64,000 bases of DNA from Rufibacter hautae (GTDB taxonomy: Bacteria > Bacteroidota > Bacteroidia > Cytophagales > Hymenobacteraceae), in NCBI RefSeq assembly GCF_008271695.1, contig NZ_VKKY01000001.1, positions 1,854,589-1,918,588 of the forward strand, given 5' to 3'. The notes under the pieces were generated by a model. It was not told the DNA's origin and ran no database searches. It worked only from the letters and a program-made list of their open reading frames with translations. Every line of letters starts with the position of its first letter. Position 1 is the stretch's first letter. Positions 40,491 through 49,843 of this stretch are shown one piece after another. Made by a program: the position numbers and the translations under genes.

Positions 40491-41345
40491 TTAAGAAGTA
40501 GCTTGTTGGTTCAATTTAGCCAGATCGCGGCGGCGTACCCACCAAGAGATGTTGATACTCACTTCGTAGAGCAGCAGCAACGGAATGCCCATCAACGTCA
40601 TACTCAGCACATCGGGTGGCGACAAGATGGCCGCCACGAAGGCAATCACCACAATGGCGTGCTTGCGGTAGATGCGCATGAGCTCCGGCGACACAATACC
40701 CGCCCGTGACAGGAAATACACAATCATGGGCAACTCAAACATGATCCCGCAGGACAACACCAGCGTGACCAGCGTTGAGATGTAAGACGATAAATCGAAC
40801 TCATTGGCGATACTAGGGTCTACCTGGTAAGAGGCCAAAAAGTTGATGGAAAGCGGCGAGACAATGTAATACCCAAACAACGAACCCACCAGAAACAGGA
40901 AGGACACGAAGAACACCGCTCCCCGGGAGTTCTCCCGTTCATTAGGGTACAATCCGGGTTTAATGAAACTCCAGATTTCCCAGAATAGGTACGGGAAGCC
41001 CAGCAGCAACCCAATCACAAACGAGCTGGTGAGGTGCATGGTGAACTGCGAGGAGAGCTCGCGGCTCTGTAGCGTGAAATCCAGCTTGTTGATGCACAGG
41101 CCCGCCGAGTTGATCGCCGCGCCTACCTCGCAGAGTTTCCTGTAGGTGAAAAAATCGGTGCGCGAAGGACCCAGGATAATGTCATGGAAGACGATCTCCT
41201 TGTTGGCCATGGCAATGCCCGTGAACACCACCACGGCTGCGGCCGAACGGATCAAATGCCACCTGAGAATCTCCAGGTGGTCCAAAAAGGTCATTTCATG
41301 CTCTTCTCCGCTGTGCGCTGCCACCTCTCCGGAACGTTGTGCCAT
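40491..41345 (-). CDS. tatC: Sec-independent protein translocase TatC
   Basis: 284 residues with six membrane helices. The conserved N-terminal signature EMTFLDHLEILRWHLIRSA and the LLGFPYLFWEIWSFIKPGLY region with its glutamate identify TatC, the receptor for twin-arginine signal peptides in the inner membrane. A long first periplasmic loop (FTYRKLCEVGAAINSAGLCI) is usual for Bacteroidota TatC. No tatA gene is adjacent. Confidence 0.96.
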   Translation of the reverse strand: MAQRSGEVAAHSGEEHEMTFLDHLEILRWHLIRSAAAVVVFTGIAMANKEIVFHDIILGPSRTDFFTYRKLCEVGAAINSAGLCINKLDFTLQSRELSSQFTMHLTSSFVIGLLLGFPYLFWEIWSFIKPGLYPNERENSRGAVFFVSFLFLVGSLFGYYIVSPLSINFLASYQVDPSIANEFDLSSYISTLVTLVLSCGIMFELPMIVYFLSRAGIVSPELMRIYRKHAIVVIAFVAAILSPPDVLSMTLMGIPLLLLYEVSINISWWVRRRDLAKLNQQATS

Positions 41346-41397
41346 TGGTATTTTAGTGTTTTACAAATAGGCAGGAGTGTTAACCCTTTAAACTTAG

Positions 41398-41429
41398 GTG
41401 GGTTTCTTGGTTGTTTTCAAGAAACCCAC
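41398..41429 (-). terminator. Hairpin downstream of glyA
   Basis: 12-bp perfect stem GTGGGTTTCTTG (41398-41409) with CAAGAAACCCAC (41418-41429). It lies 44 bases past the glyA stop. The minus-strand tail is only weakly T-rich. The layout (TTTTC centre, then CAAGAAACCC) recalls the dispersed palindrome but is too diverged to count. Confidence 0.5.
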
Positions 41430-41473
41430 TCAAAAGCCTTGTGTCTAATGCCTTGCTACCTGTTTCTGATTAC

Positions 41474-42748
41474 TTAGTAACTGAACAACGGGAATTGTTG
41501 CATCCAATTGTTGATTTCTTTTCTGGTATCTGCCAGGATGGTCTCGTTGTCATGGTTCATGAGCACGCGGTCAATGTAGTCCACAATGCGGTCCATGTCT
41601 TGTTCCTTCAGTCCCCGGGTAGTTACGGCGGCGGAGCCGATTCGGATTCCGGAGGTCACAAATGGAGATTTATCGTCAAACGGCACCATGTTCTTGTTGA
41701 TGGTGATGTCTGCCTTGATCAACGTGTTTTCGGCCAGTTTTCCGGTAAGGTCCTTTGAACGGAGGTCGATCAGCATCAGGTGGTTATCGGTGCCGGCAGA
41801 GATGATTTTGTATCCGCGGTCTACGAACGACTTAGCCAACACCTGCGAGTTGCGCTGTACCTGGGCCGTGTATTCTTTGTAAGAAGGCGAAAGCGCCTCA
41901 TGGAACGCCACTGCCTTAGCCGCGATCACGTGCTCCAACGGTCCGCCCTGCGTGCCCGGGAATACGCCGCTGTCCAGCAAAGAAGACATCATGCGCAGCT
42001 CGCCTTTCGGGGTTTTCAGCCCAAACGGGTTCTCGAAGTCTTTCCGCATCATGATCATACCGCCCCGTGGCCCGCGCAGGGTTTTGTGGGTAGTGGTGGT
42101 CACGATGTGGCAGAACTCAAACGGATCGTTCAATAGACCCGTGGCGATCAAACCAGCTGGGTGCGAGATATCGGCCAGTAACAGCGCGCCAACGGCATCG
42201 GCGGCTTCGCGCAGGGCTTTGTAGTTCCAGTCACGGGAGTACGCCGAGGCGCCGCAGATGATCAGTTTTGGTTTCTCGCGCTCGGCTACTTCCCTTACTT
42301 TGGTCCAGTCAATCTCGCCGGTCTCGGGCTCCACGCCATAGAAAGACGGCTGGTACAGTTTCCCCGAGAAGTTCACCAAAGAACCGTGGGTCAAGTGCCC
42401 GCCGTGCGATAGGTCAAAGCCCAGGATCTTGTCGCCGGGGTTCAGCACCGCCAGCATCACCGCCGCGTTGGCCTGCGCACCGGAGTGTGGCTGTACGTTC
42501 ACCCACTCAGCCCCGAACAGTTGCTTGGCGCGGTCAATGGCCAACTGCTCAGACTGGTCCACAATCTCGCAGCCACCGTAGTAGCGCTTGGCTGGCAGAC
42601 CCTCGGCATATTTATTCGTCAGCACACTGCCCATGGCCTCCATCACCTGCTCTGAAACAAAGTTCTCAGAGGCGATGAGTTCTATGCCGTGCAGCTGGCG
42701 CTGGTGCTCTTTCTGGATAAGATCAAAGATTTGGGAATCGCGTTGCAT
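41474..42748 (-). CDS. glyA: Serine hydroxymethyltransferase
   Basis: 424 residues from ATG 42748 ([20 protein letters not shown]); the frame is open 15 codons further but the promoter box lies there. PLP-dependent: the lysine that binds the cofactor is in [16 protein letters not shown] near residue 230, and [18 protein letters not shown] near 27 is the family's N-terminal signature. It transfers the serine hydroxymethyl group to tetrahydrofolate, giving glycine and methylene-THF. Cytosolic. Upstream of tatC-rpiB on the same strand with a 128-base gap and a hairpin between. Confidence 0.97.
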   Translation of the reverse strand: MQRDSQIFDLIQKEHQRQLHGIELIASENFVSEQVMEAMGSVLTNKYAEGLPAKRYYGGCEIVDQSEQLAIDRAKQLFGAEWVNVQPHSGAQANAAVMLAVLNPGDKILGFDLSHGGHLTHGSLVNFSGKLYQPSFYGVEPETGEIDWTKVREVAEREKPKLIICGASAYSRDWNYKALREAADAVGALLLADISHPAGLIATGLLNDPFEFCHIVTTTTHKTLRGPRGGMIMMRKDFENPFGLKTPKGELRMMSSLLDSGVFPGTQGGPLEHVIAAKAVAFHEALSPSYKEYTAQVQRNSQVLAKSFVDRGYKIISAGTDNHLMLIDLRSKDLTGKLAENTLIKADITINKNMVPFDDKSPFVTSGIRIGSAAVTTRGLKEQDMDRIVDYIDRVLMNHDNETILADTRKEINNWMQQFPLFSY

Positions 42749-42770
42749 TTGAATTCTGTTAGTGGGTGCC

Positions 42771-42778
42771 CAAAAGTA
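42771..42778 (-). promoter_or_regulatory. Candidate -7 box for glyA
   Basis: TACTTTTG on the minus strand, exact TAnnTTTG match, 22 bases before the ATG. A TTTG occurs 12 bases upstream, too close for the usual -33 element. Confidence 0.5.
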
Positions 42779-42838
42779 CGGCCATTGCAGCAAATAACCA
42801 ATGGTTTAGCCCGCCAAGGCGTAAGAGAAAGGCTTGCG

Positions 42839-42877
42839 GCTGTTTTGGGGCTGTTTTCTGGAAAACAAACAAAAAAC
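42839..42877. repeat. Dispersed palindrome copy
   Basis: GCTGTTTTGGGGCTGTTTTC then TGGAAAACAAACAAAAAAC. It overlaps the end of the next terminator, 45 bases beyond the T9SS gene stop. Confidence 0.75.
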
Positions 42878-42900
42878 CCTCAGGCACTGCCTGAGGGTTT
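42874..42900 (-). terminator. Terminator of the first T9SS cargo gene
   Basis: Perfect 12-bp stem AAACCCTCAGGC (42874-42885) with 42889-42900. On the minus strand it is followed by TTTGTTTG supplied by the neighbouring palindrome. Confidence 0.85.
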
Positions 42901-42922
42901 CCTGGGTGAACGGATGTTCTGG

Positions 42923-45325
42923 TTATTGCTTGATAAGGCGCTGGGTAAGCCGCTCGCCGTTCAGCTCGGTTACCAACAGGTAAATCCCTGATTTTACCTT
43001 AGCCCCAATCACCAAGTCTGACGCTGACGTGCCTTTGGCCACTTTGATTTTTTTCTCCAAAGCCACTTCGCCGTACTCGGTCATAAGCTTCACGCTCATT
43101 TCGCCGGCTTTCTCTGCGTTTACGGTCAGCTTCACTTTATCGGTGAACGGGTTTGGGGAAGCCTGCACCGCCGCTGTGTACGCCTTGTTGTCTACTTTTA
43201 CTGTCTGGCTGTAGGTGAAGGTGCCATCTGCGTTGGTGCGCTTCAGGCGGTAGTAGTTGGCTGGGCCGGCTGCCGGGCTGAAATCCTCTGCATGGTACAC
43301 CGCGGTAGCTGCGTTGGCGCTGTTCTGTCTAGGAGCCTTAGAAATGATGGTCTCGAACTCTTTGCTTTCTGGGCTAGAGGCTCTTTCTACATCATAAGTC
43401 GCTGTTATCTTTCCAGGGGCCATCCACTTCAGTTTAACGGTTTTCGCGTTCCAATGGGCGATGAAATCCATTTCTTCTACTGTGGCAACTGGCTCTTCTT
43501 TTACCGGCTGCGAAGCCACAAAATCGATGGCTGAGTAGCCGTTGTGCAGGTAGAATTCGGAGAAGTCTGTGATGCCTGCCACTTCGGCGGTAAAGTAATT
43601 ACCGGTGGAGCTGAAAGCTGTTCCAAGAAGATGGTTTGTGATAGAACCTGCTTCGGTGTTGTCTGTGTACAAGCAGTTCTCACTTGGGCCCGAACTGCTG
43701 TAAGTGGTAAAAGACAAATTCTCTAAAGTGGTTACCTCAGGAACTGCATTCTGGTAGGCTTCTACTTCAGATTTCAGTCCGTAGAACCTTATTCTGACTG
43801 GTTTGTCTGCGCTTGGCGCTGTAGTGGATTTGAGTCTCCAGTTTCTGGCCAAGGCCTTGATATCGGCTCCGTCAGTGCTTTTCAAGGTGCGGGCATTCTC
43901 TGAGCTCACTGCAAAATCAAGGGAGACCTCTCCTAAGCTGTTTCCTCCATCATTGAAGGTAGCCACTACCTCGCCCTCAAATTTGATTTCCTGCCAGGTT
44001 CCGGAACCCGTTGACGTTACGGATGCAGATGATTTGCAGGCATTATAATCTGAAGTGCTTTTAGGCGTGTAAATGGCAGATCCGCAGCTTAAGAAGTTCC
44101 AGCCAGTGGTATTTCCAATTGATTGGCTAGATAAGCCTGCATAGTAGGCTCCCGGACCTGTAGCCGTAACATCAGAAATAGTCAGGTAGTCTGTACAGAA
44201 ACCGAAAGACGAAAAGTTAACGTTGGCTGTTTGGCCCGCAACGGAAGACTGAATAGTAGTTAATGAACCAGCTCCAAAGGTAAAGAGGCTTTCAATGGTT
44301 TGGTTTTGGCCTGCCTCCAGAACAAGCGTGTTGCTCTCCGTTGCAATGGCTTGCTTGGGGAGGGTGATGCTTTTGAAGGTATTGCTATGGTTCACGTATG
44401 ACCGAGGTCCGTGAAGCGTCACTAATTTATAAGACTTACCCCCACCGTTGAAAATATGCGTTTCAGGGCCGTTTATTGTAAAAGCGGCAGAATCTGCCTT
44501 CAGGGTTAAGGAAGGAGATACATTCCAGGTACTCAGGTTCTCAAGAGCAGAGTTGCCCAAGTCTAATGATCTAGCTTTGTCACTAACCGAGTTGAAGGCA
44601 TTGATGGAGATTGGATATCCGTTGGTCTTCAGGGAGCCTTGTTGCAAGTTGATGGTGCCGTTGGCGCTTACCCTTATCTGGCTTTGCAAGTCCCAGCTTC
44701 CAGATCCGTCAAACGTCAAAACTGTGCCCGGGGCAAAAAGTCTACCCTCAAAGTTAAGCGGAGCATTCTCCGTTGCGGTTTTGAAGTTCAGGAGGAAGCC
44801 CTTGGTGCCCGTAAAGGTAAGATCAAGGTTTGCCTGCAGTGCTCCGTGTACATTCAAGGTTTGGCCATTTCCGTCAAAATTCGTAGCCCGGATGCCAGTC
44901 CAAGAGATGTTGTTCACGTTTGCCTCCTGGTCTAAGGTGACTTTCTGCCCCGTAAATAAGAAGGAGTTAATATCAAACACTATGTTGTCTGCCGCCGTTG
45001 GTAGTGTCTGGTGTTTCACTTTCCCTCCGCTGGTGGTTGCCCAGTGGCCTAGTTCACTCCAAGCGCCGCTCCCGCGGTTTGTTGCTCCAAATGGAACCCA
45101 GTAATAAGTTTTGCCAGTGGCCGTGGTATCTTCTAATTCTGCGGCAGATTCACCCTTGGGTGTCCAGGCTAGTTGAGCAAGATTCAAGATGGAGCGGATG
45201 TTTTTGGACTTGGCTGCTCTGGCATAGTGGCTACTACCATAGGTGTAAGACAGAGCTCCGCTGGCCAGCACCAAACAGAGGGTGACGTACATCACCTCCT
45301 TTAAACGGGTAAAGTTTCTAATCAT
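42923..45325 (-). CDS. Secreted protein with type IX secretion sorting domain
   Basis: 800 residues. N-terminal membrane/signal segment (VMYVTLCLVLASGALSYTYG). Residues ~75-380 hold repeated beta-helix-like text (GSGAWSELGHWATTSGG, TADNIVFDINSFLFTG). Residues ~640-720 are a fibronectin-III-like domain (FIAHWNAKTVKLKWMAPGKI). The last ~80 residues are the T9SS type A sorting domain (QASPNPFTDKVKLTVNAEKA ending GERLTQRLIKQ), which directs export through the outer membrane and usually surface anchoring. No catalytic motif seen; adhesin or matrix protein is a guess. Lower GC than the housekeeping genes around. Confidence 0.85.
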   Translation of the reverse strand: MIRNFTRLKEVMYVTLCLVLASGALSYTYGSSHYARAAKSKNIRSILNLAQLAWTPKGESAAELEDTTATGKTYYWVPFGATNRGSGAWSELGHWATTSGGKVKHQTLPTAADNIVFDINSFLFTGQKVTLDQEANVNNISWTGIRATNFDGNGQTLNVHGALQANLDLTFTGTKGFLLNFKTATENAPLNFEGRLFAPGTVLTFDGSGSWDLQSQIRVSANGTINLQQGSLKTNGYPISINAFNSVSDKARSLDLGNSALENLSTWNVSPSLTLKADSAAFTINGPETHIFNGGGKSYKLVTLHGPRSYVNHSNTFKSITLPKQAIATESNTLVLEAGQNQTIESLFTFGAGSLTTIQSSVAGQTANVNFSSFGFCTDYLTISDVTATGPGAYYAGLSSQSIGNTTGWNFLSCGSAIYTPKSTSDYNACKSSASVTSTGSGTWQEIKFEGEVVATFNDGGNSLGEVSLDFAVSSENARTLKSTDGADIKALARNWRLKSTTAPSADKPVRIRFYGLKSEVEAYQNAVPEVTTLENLSFTTYSSSGPSENCLYTDNTEAGSITNHLLGTAFSSTGNYFTAEVAGITDFSEFYLHNGYSAIDFVASQPVKEEPVATVEEMDFIAHWNAKTVKLKWMAPGKITATYDVERASSPESKEFETIISKAPRQNSANAATAVYHAEDFSPAAGPANYYRLKRTNADGTFTYSQTVKVDNKAYTAAVQASPNPFTDKVKLTVNAEKAGEMSVKLMTEYGEVALEKKIKVAKGTSASDLVIGAKVKSGIYLLVTELNGERLTQRLIKQ

Positions 45326-45813
45326 AAGTGATCATTAAAGGGGTTAGTAATTGGATTGTAAATTGTGGTTGTGTTTTAAGGATAATTCTATTGTAAAGCT
45401 GCAGTTGTACTTGCGTTCAAGGTTATACTTATTACCTAATAATACTTGTTTGATTGATCGCGTCTGATCTAGAATATTATACCAATCTCTTCTATTAAGT
45501 GCTGTAACAAGCTATTCAAGTTTAAATCATTCTATTTTGAGTTCTAATATATAGTATAAATATATATAGACAATAAAAGGTATATAAATCTATTATTAAT
45601 ATTAAAAAGATTATAAAATATGGTGTTCAGATGATATCAAATTGTCAACTCTGCACTTCAATGAGGCATTACTGTAGATAGTTGCACTTTCCTCATTGAA
45701 GTATAACCGTGGTTAGTGGTAAGTTCTTAGAGGTATAAAAACCTAGAATTATCTAGGGTAGCCGTCAAAAAGCAATAATCCTTTTCCTGTTGTTTTTCAA
45801 AAATGAGGGCATA
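45326..45813. other. AT-rich intergenic region between two T9SS cargo genes
   Basis: About 490 bases before the next terminator, strongly AT-rich (45480-45640 in particular), with no ORF or recognisable box. It must carry the promoter of the 42923-45325 gene. It holds one dispersed palindrome near its far end. Confidence 0.6.
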
Positions 45814-45817
45814 AAAA
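45784..45817. repeat. Dispersed palindrome copy
   Basis: CCTGTTGTTTTTCAAAAATG then AGGGCATAAAAA, joined to the terminator of the larger T9SS gene. Confidence 0.6.
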
Positions 45818-45843
45818 AGGGGAAGCATTCGCTTCCCCTTTTT
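45814..45843 (-). terminator. Terminator of the second T9SS cargo gene
   Basis: Perfect 13-bp stem AAAAAGGGGAAGC (45814-45826) with 45831-45843, loop ATTC, T-run on the minus strand. It lies 18 bases past the stop. Confidence 0.9.
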
Positions 45844-45861
45844 CGCTAAGACAAATTTGTA

Positions 45862-48800
45862 TTACTTCTTAATGACTCTTAAAGTAGATACCTGCCCATT
45901 TAGTTCTGTGGTAAGAATGTATAAGCCGGAGCTGAGTGAAGTATTGTTCACTGGGATTTCGAGGGTTGAAATTCCGCTTTCTATATTGAATATTTGCTCG
46001 TAGGCTTTCTTGCCAGTTACATAATACAGCGCTACCGTTAACTTGCCAGCTTTCTCTGCTGCAACTTCCAGGTTAAGGGCATCTGTATTATCAAATGGGT
46101 TCGGATAAACCTTCACTGAAGAAGATGCTATAGTTGCTGAGCTTTCTACAACAATGGTTTTGCTGTACTCCACGCTTCCGTCTAAATCAACTTGCTTCAA
46201 CCGGTAGTAGGTCACGGCGTTGTTGGTTGACGTGCGATCTTCTGTTGTGTAAGAAGTCTTAGAAGTACTGTTCACCACTTTGCTGTTCACTCGTTGAACT
46301 GTCTTGAATTCTGTACTATTTGGGTTTGCAGTGGCTTGTACCTCAAAGTAAGCATTGTTTCTTTCCGAAGCAGTAGTCCAGGCTAAAGCAACTCCGTTAG
46401 AAGTTCTTTTTCCAGTAAACTCTACCAGTTCAACAGGAAGTGTAGTAGGCTCAAGAACTAAGAAGTCTGCCTGAGCAACACCACCCTGTGTCATCACTGC
46501 CATTGGGCCTGAAGTAGCACCTGCCGGAACTGTGACTGTGATGGTATTAGGGTCTTCATTTGTGTACTCTGTAGCCTCAGTGCCGTTGAAGGTGATTGAG
46601 CGAATGTTGCTCAAGTTAGACCCTTTAACAGTAATGATTGCTCCTATCAATCCAGAATTTGGTGATAGAGAAATAATGCTAGGAGATACATAGAAATCGG
46701 TTTGTGCCTCTCCCCCATCGGTGGTCACCACCAGCGGACCAGAGGTCGCCCCTGCGGGGATAGTTACCTGTAATTGCGTTCCGTCCTCGCCCAGGGTCCC
46801 GTACTGGGTGGCGGGGGCCCCGTTGAAGGTGATGCTGCGCACGCTCACCAGGTTGGTGCCGTAGATGAGCAGGGGCTCGCCTACCGCCTTGGAGGCAGAG
46901 GACAGGGAGGTGATGGTCGGGGCCGGAGGGGTCACGGCGAAGTCGGTGGCGCTCTCGGCGATGGTCTCGCCTTCCTCGTTCAAGACAACGATTCTGCCCG
47001 TCACGGCGCCTTCGGGCACGCGGCCGGAGATGGAGGTCTCGGATGGCCTGTCAAGCTCCTCGGCGAAGAGCACCTGGCCCGCCGCGTTGTAGAAGCCAAT
47101 GCCGGCCACCTCGGGGAAGTTGGTGCCGTTCACGGTCACCAGCGTGCCGATCGGGCCGCGCTCTGGAGTGAACGAGGTGATAGCGGTCGAAACTACGAAG
47201 TTAATCTGTGCCTCTCCCCCATCGGTGGTCACCACCAGCGGACCCGAGGTCGCCCCTGCGGGGATGGTTGCCAATAATTGCGTTCCGTCCTCGCCCAGGG
47301 TCCCGTACTGGGTGGCGGGGGCCCCGTTGAAGGTGATGCTGCGCACGCTCACCAGGTTGGTGCCGTAGATGAGCAGGGGCTCGCCTACCGCCTTGGAGGC
47401 AGAGGACAGGGAGGTGATGGTCGGGGCCGGAGGGGTCACGGCGAAGTCGGTGGCGCTCTCGGCGATGGTCTCGCCTTCCTCGTTCAAGACAACGATTCTG
47501 CCCGTCACGGCGCCTTCGGGCACGCGGCCGGAGATGGAGGTCTCGGATGGCCTGTCAAGCTCCTCGGCGAAGAGCACCTGGCCCGCCGCGTTGTAGAAGC
47601 CGATGCCGGCCACCTCGGGGAAGTTGGTGCCGTTCACGGTCACCAGCGTGCCGATCGGGCCGCGCTCTGGAGTGAACGAGGTGATGGTGATTCCAATAAC
47701 GGTAAAGAAAGATTTTGCCGAACCCCCTGCAGTTGTTACTACTAGATCACCCGTTGCCGCCTCTTCTGGTACAACTACAACTAATTGGTTGCTGTTAACT
47801 GACATGTACTCAGTAGCAGTTATGCCATTGAAGGTAATGCTTCTAATACCATCTAGATTGGTCCCATTTATAGTAACTTCTGTGCCTATAGGTCCAGAAG
47901 ATGGACTTATGTTCGTGATAGAAGGAGCTGGGATAATAACTGTAAAGCTAGTTTGGGCAGATCCTCCAAGGGTTGTTATCACTAAATTGCCTTGGCCTAC
48001 AGTTGCCCCAACAGGTACCTTCACTGAAATTTGTGTTGCGCTTACAAGAGTATATTCAGTTGCATTTTGGCCATTGATGGTGATGCTTTGGAAGTTCTCC
48101 TTTTCAAAGTTTTTGCCATTAACTGTAATCAGTGTGCCAATCGGGCCTGAAGTAGGAGTGATTGAGGTAATGGTTGGTGCTGGAATGATAGTAAAAGAAC
48201 TGCCAGACGTAGTTGAATGTAAAGCATTCCTAACAGTAATTGGTCCAGTGATAGATCCAGTTGGCACACTTACAGTTATTCTGTTGTCATTCACCACAGT
48301 CAAATTGCTGCTTGGTTTGTTGGAGGAGAAAAGGACTTCTGTAGTGTTAATCAGATTAGAACCATAGATATCTACGGTTGTACCAAATCCCCCAGATGTT
48401 GGAGTGAAGGAAGAAATTACTGCTGGTAAAATCGTTCCGGTACCCGTTAAGTTAACAACGTAGTTTGATTCGTCTGAGTCATTGTTTCTGATGGTTAATG
48501 ATGCTCTCTTATCAAATATAGTGCTAGGCGTAAATACTACTTTGAAAGTAGTTTCTTCGTTAGGCTGCAACGTTCTTAAAGAAGGGTATTCAACTATCTC
48601 AAACTGACCTGCTGGATCTTCGCTCGTGATAGATAAAGCAGGTTCTGTTTCTGGTGCTGTAAGCAGCAGAGGCTCTGAACCAATGTTTTTAATAGTAAAT
48701 GTAGTGGGGCTGCTAGTCGTTTTCACATTTTGAGAGCCAAACGAATAAGCAGTTCCGTTGCTCACAACGGTTTTGCCAGATACTGTAACGTCTATTTCTG

Positions 48801-49446
48801 GAACAGTGGTTCTTTTGGTAATGCTTACTTGGTCAATATAAATGCTTGTTGCGCTATTTGAAGAAGAGTTGATCGAAATCAAACGGAACCGGATGCTTTT
48901 AGTGTCAGGCTTAAGTGAAGCAGTCATCACATGAGAACTGTTAAGGCCTTTTCCCGCTAAACTGGTAAAGGAAGCTTCTGGTACTGGATTGTAAGTTCCA
49001 TTAATGGTGGATGACTCTTCTACCACAAACTGGCCTGTAAAATTTCTGCTACTTGAGTTTGTGTTCGCTAGAAAAGTAAGTTTTTCAGGTTTGTCTGAAA
49101 AGTTTACTTGCACAATAGATCCGGCGGCATTGAAGTTAGCCACTGAGGATGATGATGTATTTTGAGCTGGATCTGAATCTGGGAGTGCGGTGTTGGTTAG
49201 GTTAGTAAATGAGGGATCATTTCCTAAGTTTAACTGAGACCAACCCGGAATTGTTGACGGAGAAGTCAATAGGGTTTTCCATTTACCACTGTAGGAGGTA
49301 GGTAAATTTGTGGTTGCAGTTCCAAGTGTCTGTGCCTGCGCCTCCAGCATAGGCGTTAATCCCAACAGTATCAAGGCTAATAATAGCCAGACCCTGCTCA
49401 CATTCTTTTTCCCGGAAGCACTTCTTCTGAGTAAATTTTTCTCCAT
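45862..49446 (-). CDS. Large secreted IPT/TIG-repeat protein with T9SS sorting domain
   Basis: 1194 residues. A long signal region (about 39 residues, ending LEAQAQT) is followed by an N-terminal beta domain (~40-215). Next is a choice-of-anchor-D type domain (VPEIDVTVSGKTVVSNGTAY, to ~345), eight IPT/TIG Ig-like domains in tandem (each opening like TSFTPERGPIGTLVTVNG), and a linker. The C-terminal T9SS type A domain ends QVSTLRVIKK. TIG domains 4-5 and 6-7 are nearly identical, encoded by a duplicated, unusually GC-rich DNA segment. It is likely a long surface rod or adhesin. Start ATG 49446 fits the signal peptide. Confidence 0.88.
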   Translation of the reverse strand: MEKNLLRRSASGKKNVSRVWLLLALILLGLTPMLEAQAQTLGTATTNLPTSYSGKWKTLLTSPSTIPGWSQLNLGNDPSFTNLTNTALPDSDPAQNTSSSSVANFNAAGSIVQVNFSDKPEKLTFLANTNSSSRNFTGQFVVEESSTINGTYNPVPEASFTSLAGKGLNSSHVMTASLKPDTKSIRFRLISINSSSNSATSIYIDQVSITKRTTVPEIDVTVSGKTVVSNGTAYSFGSQNVKTTSSPTTFTIKNIGSEPLLLTAPETEPALSITSEDPAGQFEIVEYPSLRTLQPNEETTFKVVFTPSTIFDKRASLTIRNNDSDESNYVVNLTGTGTILPAVISSFTPTSGGFGTTVDIYGSNLINTTEVLFSSNKPSSNLTVVNDNRITVSVPTGSITGPITVRNALHSTTSGSSFTIIPAPTITSITPTSGPIGTLITVNGKNFEKENFQSITINGQNATEYTLVSATQISVKVPVGATVGQGNLVITTLGGSAQTSFTVIIPAPSITNISPSSGPIGTEVTINGTNLDGIRSITFNGITATEYMSVNSNQLVVVVPEEAATGDLVVTTAGGSAKSFFTVIGITITSFTPERGPIGTLVTVNGTNFPEVAGIGFYNAAGQVLFAEELDRPSETSISGRVPEGAVTGRIVVLNEEGETIAESATDFAVTPPAPTITSLSSASKAVGEPLLIYGTNLVSVRSITFNGAPATQYGTLGEDGTQLLATIPAGATSGPLVVTTDGGEAQINFVVSTAITSFTPERGPIGTLVTVNGTNFPEVAGIGFYNAAGQVLFAEELDRPSETSISGRVPEGAVTGRIVVLNEEGETIAESATDFAVTPPAPTITSLSSASKAVGEPLLIYGTNLVSVRSITFNGAPATQYGTLGEDGTQLQVTIPAGATSGPLVVTTDGGEAQTDFYVSPSIISLSPNSGLIGAIITVKGSNLSNIRSITFNGTEATEYTNEDPNTITVTVPAGATSGPMAVMTQGGVAQADFLVLEPTTLPVELVEFTGKRTSNGVALAWTTASERNNAYFEVQATANPNSTEFKTVQRVNSKVVNSTSKTSYTTEDRTSTNNAVTYYRLKQVDLDGSVEYSKTIVVESSATIASSSVKVYPNPFDNTDALNLEVAAEKAGKLTVALYYVTGKKAYEQIFNIESGISTLEIPVNNTSLSSGLYILTTELNGQVSTLRVIKK
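46703..47181. repeat. 479-bp intragenic repeat, copy 1
   Basis: It encodes most of one TIG domain pair (6-7). It matches 47207-47685 at a fixed offset of 504 bases with about six differences. GC-rich (long runs such as CCGGCCACCTCGGGGAAG) compared with AT-richer TIG sequence on both sides. Confidence 0.92.
47207..47685. repeat. 479-bp intragenic repeat, copy 2
   Basis: It encodes TIG domains 4-5. Identity with copy 1 extends into third codon positions, so the duplication or gene conversion is recent. The reading frame is kept because the period, 504, is a multiple of three (168 residues). Confidence 0.92.
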
Positions 49447-49843
49447 AAACGCTACTGTATAATTGATAAACCTTTTTGTATTTATATTCTAGTTTGCTTG
49501 CCTCTGCTCTTTTGCCAGTATCCTTGTCGTTCTTCTTATTTAAATATTGCTACTCAATATGTAAGTATAAATACTTGGTTGTCTCGCTGGGAGGAGGCGA
49601 ACTACGGGTAAAATTACTAGAATGTTTAAGATTGTCTAAATAATCATTATAATTTTTTTGGCATTAGATTCTAATGGTTTTCGGGAAATTGATAAAGGAT
49701 TATTATGTAAAGTGGGTTTTTGGCTAATAGAGAAGGTTTTTGCAAATAGCTGCAAGAAATAGTTATCTAGTTAATTAATATTAAATATAAATATTTACAG
49801 TATATATTAATAGTCTTAAATATAGTGTGTAAAATATCCTAAA
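49447..49843. other. AT-rich intergenic region upstream of the TIG-repeat gene
   Basis: 397 bases, very AT-rich from about 49620 on. No ORF, hairpin or clear TAnnTTTG box. It separates the T9SS gene start from the end of the phosphatase gene and must contain the T9SS gene's promoter. Confidence 0.55.

Noticed and set aside
46774-47745. Repeated open frames on the plus strand within the TIG-repeat gene
   Set aside because: They appear twice only because the underlying DNA is duplicated; they are antisense to strongly supported TIG domains.
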